DNA of 5,275 nucleotides from NCBI GenBank assembly GCA_021802595.1, contig JAJZRT010000319.1, forward strand, positions 1 to 5,275, in the 5' to 3' direction. The DNA comes from Pseudomonadota bacterium (lineage in GTDB: Bacteria > Pseudomonadota > Gammaproteobacteria > Burkholderiales > Thiobacillaceae). Both the position numbers and the translations under genes were made by a program. The notes under the pieces were generated by a model. That model ran no database searches. It was not told the DNA's origin and saw nothing but the letters and a program-made list of their open reading frames with translations. Positions 1 through 5,275 of this stretch are shown piece by piece; position 1 is the first letter of the stretch, and each line of letters opens with the position of its first letter.

Positions 1-255
1 GTTGATCTGGGTCGGGTCGTGGATCGTGAAGAAGACGTCGAGCAGGTCGCGGAAGCTGATCACGTCCGGGTCGAAGGTCACCTGCACGACTTCGGCGTGG
101 CCGGTGTCGCCGTTGCAGATGTCGCGGTAGGTCGGATTCTCTGTATGGCCGCCCATGTAGCCGGAGACGGCGGATTCGACGCCGCGCAGGCGGTTGAAGA
201 CGGTTTCGATGCACCAGAAGCAGCCACCGGCGAGGGTGGCGATTTCACGTGGCAT
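1..255 (-). CDS. msrA: Peptide-methionine (S)-S-oxide reductase MsrA, N-terminal half (cut by window edge)
   Basis: MsrA reduces the S-epimer of methionine sulfoxide in free methionine and in oxidised proteins, recycled by thioredoxin. The 85 visible residues carry the family's active-site motif GGCFWCIE at residues 10-17, with Cys12 as the expected catalytic cysteine. They also carry the conserved [11 protein letters not shown] stretch (33-43), [12 protein letters not shown] (52-63) with the conserved Glu55, and HDPTQIN at the edge (79-85). Family members are usually about 170 to 220 residues, so roughly half the protein, including the resolving cysteines, lies beyond the left edge. The ATG at 255 is chosen because AAGGAG lies seven bases upstream and because the start sits close to the active site, as in short cytoplasmic MsrA. 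No signal peptide is seen. It lies 74 bases downstream of a glutathione S-transferase gene. The Cys15 in GCFWC is a common bacterial variant. Family assignment is firm. Confidence 0.96.
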   Translation of the reverse strand, partial: MPREIATLAGGCFWCIETVFNRLRGVESAVSGYMGGHTENPTYRDICNGDTGHAEVVQVTFDPDVISFRDLLDVFFTIHDPTQIN

Positions 256-262
256 GGTGTGG

Positions 263-268
263 CTCCTT
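263..268 (-). promoter_or_regulatory. Shine-Dalgarno sequence of msrA
   Basis: The minus strand reads AAGGAG, then seven bases, then the ATG at 255. It is the clearest ribosome binding site in the window and fixes the msrA start. Confidence 0.8.
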
Positions 269-270
269 GA

Positions 271-283
271 TTGAGCGACTCAA
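271..283 (-). repeat. Small inverted repeat just upstream of the msrA ribosome binding site
   Basis: TTGAG, three bases, CTCAA: a perfect 5-bp stem with a 3-base loop, two bases from the AAGGAG of msrA. It could be a weak leader hairpin or part of an operator, or it could be chance. Stems of this length are common, so only the structure itself is claimed. Confidence 0.25.
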
Positions 284-307
284 GTCCTCCGACTAGGCCC
301 TTCGGCC

Positions 308-330
308 AACGGCAGTATGCCGATGCCGTT
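308..330 (-). terminator. Weak hairpin at the 3' end of the glutathione S-transferase gene
   Basis: On the minus strand AACGGCA and TGCCGTT form a 7-bp inverted repeat around a 9-base loop. It begins at the last base of the TGA stop (330-332). A second short stem, GGCC-GAAG-GGCC (296-307), follows directly. There is no run of T after either stem, so this is not a canonical rho-independent terminator. At best it would cause pausing, attenuation or 3'-end protection between this gene and msrA. Confidence 0.25.
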
Positions 331-944
331 CAGACGACCGGCACGGTTTCCTGGAACGAAGGCCGGGTCATCAGCTTGTCGAACAGCTTCGCCAGGTTGG
401 GGTGCGCGGTGCGCCAGTCGATCTCGGGGAAACGCAGGTCCAGGTAGCCGAGCGTGCAGCCGCAGGCGACATCGGCAAGCGTCATGCTGTTGTTGTTGTC
501 CAGGAACCAGGGTTTCTCGCCCAGCGCTTCCGACAGGGCCTCGAGCCCCCGGAACAGGGTCTTTTCCTGCAGCGTCAGCCAATCGCTGTTCTGCTTGCCG
601 GCTTCGCGCTTCCGTTCCAGATACACCGCCACCGCGGCATCGGTGACGCCGTCTGCCAGCGCCTCGACGCCACGCACCATCATGCGGACTTTCGGTTCGC
701 TGGGGATCAGGTGAGCGACCGGGCTGACGTGGTCGAGATACTCGACGATGACGCGCGAGTCGAACACGGACTCGCCCCCTTCCAGCACCAGCACCGGCAC
801 CTTGCCGAGCGGATTGAAGCCGGGGACCGGGCTGTCCGGCAGCCACGGGTTTTCGACCTGGAGCTGGAAGGGAATCTTCTTTTCCAGCAGGACCACACGG
901 GCCTTGCGGCCATACGGGCTGGTGAGCGAGGTGATCAGTTTCAT
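330..944 (-). CDS. Glutathione S-transferase family protein, YibF-like
   Basis: A 204-residue soluble protein with the two-domain GST layout. The N-terminal thioredoxin-fold domain (about 1-75) starts MKLITSLTSPYGRKARVVL, with Ser9-Pro10 where such proteins place the residue contacting the glutathione thiol. It also holds the NPLGKVPVL segment (44-52) with the cis-proline at Pro50 that binds the glutathione backbone, and FDS (61-63) for the gamma-glutamyl group. The C-terminal helical domain (about 85-204) has the N-capping box around Thr155 to Asp158 and the usual ending with HPNLAKLFDKL and RPSFQETVP. The pattern resembles E. coli YibF as I remember it; substrate and true activity are unknown. 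The gene starts 28 bases after the uracil-DNA glycosylase stop, with a weak AGGA about 11 bases before the ATG, so it may be read from the same transcript. Family is secure; specific function is not. Confidence 0.93.
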   Translation of the reverse strand: MKLITSLTSPYGRKARVVLLEKKIPFQLQVENPWLPDSPVPGFNPLGKVPVLVLEGGESVFDSRVIVEYLDHVSPVAHLIPSEPKVRMMVRGVEALADGVTDAAVAVYLERKREAGKQNSDWLTLQEKTLFRGLEALSEALGEKPWFLDNNNSMTLADVACGCTLGYLDLRFPEIDWRTAHPNLAKLFDKLMTRPSFQETVPVV

Positions 945-972
945 GCGGGTTCAAATCCTGGATGCGTGGTGG

Positions 973-1614
973 CTAGATATGATTATGCGCGCCGCCATTA
1001 TCGCCTGTCGCAAGCAAGGCTCCAACCCGTTCGCGCAGGGCCGGCAGCACCTCCGCCTCGAACCAGGGATGACGCTTGAACCACAGGCGATTGCGCGGGC
1101 TGGGGTGCGGCAGCGGGAAATAGTCCGGAAGAAAATCGCGCCAGGCCTGCACCGTGTCGGCCAGCGTGCGGCCGCGGCGTTTCCCCAGGTAATACGCCTG
1201 CGCATAGGCGCCGATCAGCAGGGTCAGGCGGATGCCGGGCATGGCCGCGCGCAGCGGCGGATGCCACAGCGGCGCGCATTCCGGGCGCGGCGGCAGGTCG
1301 CTGCCCTTGACGGTGCCGGGATAGCACAGGCCGGTGGGGACAATGGCGATGCGGGAGGTGTCGTAGAACGCGTCGCGCGTCATGCCGAGCCAGCGGCGCA
1401 GTTCGTCGCCGGACGGATCGTTCCAGGGGATGCCGGTTTCGTGCACGCGCCGTCCCGGCGCCTGGCCGACGATCAGCAGGCGCGCGGTAGGCGAGACGCG
1501 CAGGACGGGTCGCGGCGGATGCGGCAGGTGGGCGGCGCAGACGGTGCAGGCCTGCGCCCGCTCGACCAGTTCGGCGAACGCGTCGTCGGAGCCGGTTTCC
1601 CCGCGCCGTTTCAC
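973..1614 (-). CDS. Uracil-DNA glycosylase superfamily protein
   Basis: A likely base-excision repair protein that would cut uracil or a related damaged base from DNA. With the GTG start at 1614 it has 213 residues. It shows a family-4-like first motif, GQAPGRRVHETGIPW (50-64), and a second motif HPSPRN (170-175) like that of SMUG-type enzymes; the latter carries the DNA-intercalating and catalytic His region. Four cysteines, Cys23-x2-Cys26 and Cys98-x14-Cys113, resemble the spacing of the four iron-sulfur ligands of family 4 and 5 glycosylases, so a 4Fe-4S cluster is plausible but inferred. The start is uncertain. An ATG at 1671 in the same frame would overlap thrC by 38 bases and add 19 residues (a serine run, then alanines) that look like thrC read in another frame; neither start has a clear ribosome binding site. 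The GTG leaves 19 bases after thrC and fits where the conserved protein begins. Substrate specificity is unknown. Confidence 0.87.
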   Translation of the reverse strand: MKRRGETGSDDAFAELVERAQACTVCAAHLPHPPRPVLRVSPTARLLIVGQAPGRRVHETGIPWNDPSGDELRRWLGMTRDAFYDTSRIAIVPTGLCYPGTVKGSDLPPRPECAPLWHPPLRAAMPGIRLTLLIGAYAQAYYLGKRRGRTLADTVQAWRDFLPDYFPLPHPSPRNRLWFKRHPWFEAEVLPALRERVGALLATGDNGGAHNHI

Positions 1615-1633
1615 CGCGGCCGCCGCGTGTCGC

Positions 1634-3058
1634 TCAGCGCGCGTGCTCGACGATGAACTGCTTGACCGCATTCACGTCGGCGTCCATGACGTGCTTTTTC
1701 TGCGGCTGCGCTTCCAAGTTCGCCAGTTCGGCGGGGCGTACCGGTTCGATGCCGAGTGCCTCGCGGATCGCGTCCTCGAACTTGGCCGGCTGCGCGGTTT
1801 CCATGCAGATCAGCGGCACGCCGGGCTGGCGGTGCTCCAGGCCCACTTTCAGGCCGTCGGCGGTGTGCGGGTCGATCATCGTGCCGTAGACCTCGTACAC
1901 CGTGCGGATGGTGTCGATGCGGTTGGCGTGGCTGCTCGAGCCCGAGACCATGCCGAAGTCCGCCACCTTGTCGAACAGGCCGTCGGCCTTGAGGTCGAAG
2001 CTGCCGCCCGACTCGACCGCGCTCCACAGGCTGCGTATTTTGGCGGCATCGCGTCCGGCGAGGTCGAACACGAAGCGCTCGAAGTTGGAGGCCTTCGAAA
2101 TGTCCATGCTCGGGCTGGACGTGTGCTTCGTCTCCGGGCGCGGCCGGTAGACGCCGGTCCTGAAGAACTCGTCGAGCACGTCGTTCTCATTGGTGGCGAC
2201 GATCAGCTTGTCGATCGGCAGCCCCATCTGGCGCGCGATATGGCCGGCGCAGACGTTGCCGAAGTTGCCCGACGGCACCGAGAACGACACCTGCTGGCTG
2301 TTGTCGTGCGTCGCCGCGAAATAGGCCTTGAAGTAATAGACGCTCTGCGCCGCGACGCGCGCCCAGTTGATCGAGTTGACCGCGCCGATGTGGTGCTTCG
2401 TCTTGTAGTCGAGGTCGTTCGACACCGCCTTGACGATGTCCTGGCACTGGTCGAACACGCCACGGATCACCAGGTTGTGGATGTTGGCGTCCTGCAGCGC
2501 GTACATCTGCGCCTGCTGGAAGCGCGTCATGCCGTGCTCGGGCGACAGCATGAAGACGCGGATGCCGCGCTTGCCGCGCATCGCGTATTCGGCGGCGGAG
2601 CCGGTATCGCCCGAAGTCGCGCCGAGGATGTTGAGCTCGCCGCGGGTCTTGTCGAGCACATACTCGAACAGGTTGCCCAGGAGCTGCATCGCCATGTCCT
2701 TGAACGCCAGCGTCGGGCCGTTCGACAGCGCGAGCACGTGCAGGCCGGGCTCCAGCGTCTTCAGCGGCGTGATGTCCGCGGCGTCTTCCTGGTCGGTGAC
2801 GTAGCGGTAGACATCGGCCGTGTAGGTCTTGTCGATCAGTGCGCGCAGATCGTCCGCCGGGATGTCGTCGATCAGGCGCGACAGCACCGCGAAGGCCAGC
2901 TCGCGGTAGTTCATGCCGCGCATCGCCGCGAGTTCGGCTTCGTTGAAACGCGGGTAGGCTTCGGGTACGTAGAGACCACCGTCGCTGGCAAGTCCGCCGA
3001 GCAGGATTTGCGTGAAAGTCAGGATGGGGGCATTGCCGCGAGTGGATTGGTACTTCAT
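1634..3058 (-). CDS. thrC: Threonine synthase
   Basis: Converts O-phosphohomoserine to threonine and phosphate with pyridoxal phosphate, the last step of threonine synthesis, in the cytoplasm. The 474 residues match the usual length of the long bacterial ThrC class. The N-terminus reads MKYQSTRGNAP, then GGLASDGGLYVPE (21-33). GPTLAFKDMAMQLLGN (114-129) holds the expected PLP-binding Lys120. ATSGDTGSAAEYA (147-159) and PSGNFGN (262-268) form the cofactor phosphate and substrate loops, and SPSMDISKASNFER (315-328) is another family block. The ATG at 3058 is preferred over one at 3142: it gives the family's N-terminus, has GGGA five bases upstream, and avoids running into the preceding gene. 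It follows the diguanylate cyclase by 29 bases with no terminator between, and hom lies one gene upstream, so the three are probably co-transcribed. All key residues are present. Confidence 0.97.
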   Translation of the reverse strand: MKYQSTRGNAPILTFTQILLGGLASDGGLYVPEAYPRFNEAELAAMRGMNYRELAFAVLSRLIDDIPADDLRALIDKTYTADVYRYVTDQEDAADITPLKTLEPGLHVLALSNGPTLAFKDMAMQLLGNLFEYVLDKTRGELNILGATSGDTGSAAEYAMRGKRGIRVFMLSPEHGMTRFQQAQMYALQDANIHNLVIRGVFDQCQDIVKAVSNDLDYKTKHHIGAVNSINWARVAAQSVYYFKAYFAATHDNSQQVSFSVPSGNFGNVCAGHIARQMGLPIDKLIVATNENDVLDEFFRTGVYRPRPETKHTSSPSMDISKASNFERFVFDLAGRDAAKIRSLWSAVESGGSFDLKADGLFDKVADFGMVSGSSSHANRIDTIRTVYEVYGTMIDPHTADGLKVGLEHRQPGVPLICMETAQPAKFEDAIREALGIEPVRPAELANLEAQPQKKHVMDADVNAVKQFIVEHAR

Positions 3059-3087
3059 GATTTTCCCGGGAGTGTACAGGTGCGTCG

Positions 3088-4398
3088 TCAGGCAATCTGA
3101 TTCCGGCCGCGATGCTTGGCCAGGTAGAGGCGCTGATCGCATTCCTTGATCAGGTTGTTCACAAGTTCGCTGTCGATGAAGGAAGTCTTGTTACCGCTGA
3201 CTTCCAGCAGGCCAAAGCTGGCCCGCAAGCTCAGTTGTTCGGTGCCGGCGGGCAGGAGGGGCTCGCAAACCGCGGCGCGCAGCTTCTCAGCCACCTCCCA
3301 GCCCTGCTGGTAGCCGGTGGACGGCAGCATGAGCAGGAATTCGTCCCCGCCGAAACGGAACATCAGGTCGGACTGGCGCAGATTACCACGCAGCGCATTC
3401 GCGAAATGCACGATGGCGCGATCGCCGACCGTGTGGCCGTGCCAGTCGTTGATCTGCTTGAAATGGTCGACGTCGCACATCAACAGGCAGAAAGGGGTTT
3501 CGGTGGCGCGCGATATCTCGAGCTGGTTGATCATCACCCGTTCCAGCGAGCGCCGTGTCAGGGCGCCGGTCATCGGGTCCTTGTTGTAGTTGACCATGAT
3601 TACCATGCTGTTCAGCATGGATATTTCGTTGCCGAGGTCCAGCGAATAGTTCTCCGCCTTCTTCATCAGGGCATAGAGCGGCAGGCTGTCGCTCGCCAGC
3701 CCGACCATGCCGGCGACCTCGTCAACGACGTGGTGCATGGCAGCGTGGATCTCGACCAGATGCGTGTAATGGCTGCGGTCACGCACGAGCTTGGCACCCT
3801 CGCCATGCAGCCATTTGCCGAACTCGCAGCGCTCGTGATGCGCCTCGGGCATGGCCGCCCTGTCGCGCGCGGACACCGCAGCCGTCAGCTGCTTGAGCCA
3901 GTCCAGATGCTTTTCGAAGTGGATCAGCAGGTTCTTCTCGGCCAGCGCGGAGATGTGGCGCAGGCGCACGCTGTTGCGGTGGCTGAGCGTGCCAAGAAAA
4001 CCGGTCAGATAGATTTTCGCGAGCGAGTCCTCCAGCACATCGAAGAACGCCATGATCGCGCTGACGGCCTTCACATTGCCGTCGACGGTGGCCAACCTGA
4101 TCAGCATGTCACGCAGATGCGAAAGCTCGTGCGCGACGATCATGAAAGGCACGTTCTGTCCGCACATCCGCGTCATCAGTTCGCGACAGGCAGGATCGTC
4201 ATGGTTTGCCAGCAACTGCTGCAGGCAGTCGACGAGTTCCCCTTGATCGAATCCAGGACTGGTTCTGTGCTGCTCAAACTCCTCGATATGCCAAGGCCCG
4301 ACGTACTGGCTGCGGGCCTGCTGGAAATACCGGACCACATCCTGCCGAACGGACTCCGAGACGACCGATGCGAGCTCCCCGCTCGACATGACGTTCAT
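3088..4398 (-). CDS. Diguanylate cyclase with CZB zinc-binding sensory domain and GGDEF domain
   Basis: Predicted to make cyclic di-GMP from two GTP, under control of zinc. The 436 residues fall in three parts. Residues 1 to about 150 are a helical, hydrophilic region I do not recognise. Residues about 155-230 form a CZB domain: His164 (in EKHLDWL), Cys191 (CEFGKWL), His218 and His222 (IHAAMHH). The Cys-to-His spacings of 27 and 4 match those of E. coli DgcZ as remembered. A linker helix (about 235-270) leads to the GGDEF domain (about 272-436), with DPMTGALTRR, CDVDHFKQIND (308-318), GGDEF (350-354) and an RQSD inhibitory site (341-344) five residues before it. The active site is therefore intact and product inhibition is expected. 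There is no membrane segment or signal peptide, so it is cytoplasmic. It sits 48 bases after hom and 29 before thrC. No Shine-Dalgarno is visible before the ATG at 4398 or the ATG at 4389. It is not named dgcZ because the N-terminus differs. Confidence 0.93.
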   Translation of the reverse strand: MNVMSSGELASVVSESVRQDVVRYFQQARSQYVGPWHIEEFEQHRTSPGFDQGELVDCLQQLLANHDDPACRELMTRMCGQNVPFMIVAHELSHLRDMLIRLATVDGNVKAVSAIMAFFDVLEDSLAKIYLTGFLGTLSHRNSVRLRHISALAEKNLLIHFEKHLDWLKQLTAAVSARDRAAMPEAHHERCEFGKWLHGEGAKLVRDRSHYTHLVEIHAAMHHVVDEVAGMVGLASDSLPLYALMKKAENYSLDLGNEISMLNSMVIMVNYNKDPMTGALTRRSLERVMINQLEISRATETPFCLLMCDVDHFKQINDWHGHTVGDRAIVHFANALRGNLRQSDLMFRFGGDEFLLMLPSTGYQQGWEVAEKLRAAVCEPLLPAGTEQLSLRASFGLLEVSGNKTSFIDSELVNNLIKECDQRLYLAKHRGRNQIA

Positions 4399-4446
4399 GA
4401 TGCGGGGCGGGCGCTCGTCAAACCGAACGGCACGGGGCGGTTCATG
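4399..4446 (-). repeat. hom to cyclase gap with an 8-base direct repeat
   Basis: The 48-base gap holds CCGCCCCG twice on the minus strand (4433-4440 and 4403-4410), exactly 30 bases apart. No terminator, promoter or ribosome binding site is recognisable. The repeat may be chance in GC-rich DNA, or a small duplication linked to how the cyclase gene came to sit here. Confidence 0.3.
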
Positions 4447-5275
4447 TTATCGCGACGCCAGTTCTTCGAGGCGGATGCGCATCATCTGTCCCGCCACGCT
4501 GTCGAGCGCCTCGATCTTGGCGATCGCGGCGTTGACGTTCTTCTCCAGCGTGACGTGGGTCAGCAGGATGATGTTGACCTGCTCCTCTCCCTCGGCCGGC
4601 TCCTTCTGCACCATGGCGTCGATCGAGATGTTGCTGTCTGCGAGGATGCGGGTGATGTCGGCCAGCACGCCGGGGCGGTCGAACGCGCGCAGGCGCAGGT
4701 AGTAGGCGGTACGCACTTCGTCCATCGGCAGGATCGGCGTATCGGCCAGCTGGTCCGGCTGGAACGCGAGGTGCGGGACGCGGTGGTGCGGGTCGGCGGT
4801 GTGCAGACGCGTGACGTCGACAAGGTCGGCGACCACCGCGGAGGCGGTCGGCTCGGCACCGGCACCGGCGCCGTAGTAAAGCGTCGGACCGACGGCGTCA
4901 CCCTTCACCAGCACGGCGTTCATCGCGCCGTCGACGTTGGCGATGAGGCGGCGCTCGGGGATCAGCGTCGGGTGCACGCGTAGTTCGATGCCGGCCTCGG
5001 CGCGCCGCGCGATGCCCAGCAGCTTGATGCGGTAGCCGAGTTCCTCGGCGTACTTCACATCCTCGCGCGTGAGCTTCGAGATGCCCTCGGTGTAGGCCTT
5101 GTCGAACTGCATCGGAATGCCGAAGGCGATCGCCGACAGGATGGTGAGCTTGTGCGCGGCGTCGATGCCCTCGATGTCGAAGGTCGGGTCGGCCTCGGCG
5201 TAGCCCAGGCGCTGCGCCTCCTTCAGCACGTCGTCGAAGGCGGCGCCTTTGTCACGCATCTCGGTGAGGATGAAG
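4447..5275 (-). CDS. hom: Homoserine dehydrogenase, C-terminal part with ACT domain (cut by window edge)
   Basis: Reduces aspartate semialdehyde to homoserine with NAD(P)H, the branch point leading to threonine and methionine. The open frame continues past the ATG at 5259 to the window edge (FILTE precedes it), so that ATG is internal. 275 residues are visible of a family length near 435; the nucleotide-binding N-terminus is missing. Visible residues 20-42 (AQRLGYAEADPTFDIEGIDA then AHK) fit the homoserine dehydrogenase signature exactly, including the Asp and Lys of the substrate site. The catalytic domain runs to about residue 150. An ACT domain (about 191-262, YYLRLRAFDRPGVLADITRI onward) follows, the usual place for feedback inhibition by threonine. 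There is no aspartate kinase fusion on the visible side, and the length of the ACT part fits stand-alone monofunctional Hom. The stop is TAA at 4447-4449, 48 bases before the diguanylate cyclase. Confidence 0.97.
   Translation of the reverse strand, partial: FILTEMRDKGAAFDDVLKEAQRLGYAEADPTFDIEGIDAAHKLTILSAIAFGIPMQFDKAYTEGISKLTREDVKYAEELGYRIKLLGIARRAEAGIELRVHPTLIPERRLIANVDGAMNAVLVKGDAVGPTLYYGAGAGAEPTASAVVADLVDVTRLHTADPHHRVPHLAFQPDQLADTPILPMDEVRTAYYLRLRAFDRPGVLADITRILADSNISIDAMVQKEPAEGEEQVNIILLTHVTLEKNVNAAIAKIEALDSVAGQMMRIRLEELASR

Noticed and set aside
280..954. Minus-strand open frame of 224 codons overlapping the glutathione S-transferase
   Set aside because: It is the same region in another frame, rich in Arg, Gly and Pro; the GST frame shows full family motifs.
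3065..3070. CCCGGG palindrome in the gap before thrC as an operator
   Set aside because: Six-base palindromes are frequent in GC-rich DNA, and this one overlaps the likely ribosome binding site; nothing else supports an operator.
1382..3100. Plus-strand open frame of 572 codons opposite thrC and part of the glycosylase gene
   Set aside because: It is an antisense shadow typical of GC-rich coding DNA: the translation is an Arg/Val/His/Asp-rich mixture with no recognisable motif, while the minus strand encodes unmistakable ThrC.
3059..3142. Upstream extension of threonine synthase to the ATG at 3142
   Set aside because: It would overlap the cyclase gene and add 28 residues not seen in ThrC; the ATG at 3058 has GGGA upstream and gives the conserved N-terminus.
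4117..4131. M48-type metallopeptidase domain suggested by HELSH in the cyclase
   Set aside because: Only the HExxH is present. There is no third ligand motif, no membrane helices and too little sequence before the CZB domain, so it is kept only as a possible metal site.
3112..4983. Plus-strand open frame of 623 codons opposite the cyclase and hom
   Set aside because: It spans two clear minus-strand genes and the gap between them, has no family motif, and has biased antisense composition.

Overview
This is a 5.3 kb stretch of ordinary-looking, GC-rich bacterial chromosome. Six protein genes all lie on the minus strand, packed with gaps of 19 to 74 bases. The protein sequences and the neighbouring homoserine dehydrogenase and threonine synthase genes suggest a betaproteobacterium, perhaps related to Rhodocyclales, Burkholderiales or Nitrosomonadales. 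That placement is inferred from remembered family sequences; no search was run. I see no RNA gene, insertion sequence, CRISPR array or attachment site.

Reading in the direction of transcription (right to left), the window opens inside hom, homoserine dehydrogenase, of which only the C-terminal part with its ACT domain is visible. Next is a 436-residue diguanylate cyclase with an unrecognised helical N-terminus, a CZB zinc-binding domain and a GGDEF domain with an intact inhibitory I-site. Then come thrC (threonine synthase), a uracil-DNA glycosylase superfamily gene that starts just after or within the end of thrC, and a YibF-like glutathione S-transferase. The last gene is the 5' half of msrA (methionine sulfoxide reductase A), cut by the left edge.

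Hom and ThrC catalyse two steps of threonine synthesis from aspartate semialdehyde (ThrB, between them, is not here). The most unusual point is the c-di-GMP-making, probably zinc-responsive enzyme placed between these two biosynthetic genes. It has no visible Shine-Dalgarno sequence, and in hand-counted sample lines its GC content is lower than its neighbours'. The three genes after thrC are not part of the threonine pathway. Two of them (the glutathione S-transferase and msrA) are typical stress or detoxification genes and one is a DNA-repair-type gene, so the string may be a read-through operon or simply co-oriented neighbours. No strong rho-independent terminator is visible; the 74-base gap before msrA holds only weak inverted repeats. 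I find no convincing evidence of a novel multi-gene system here.
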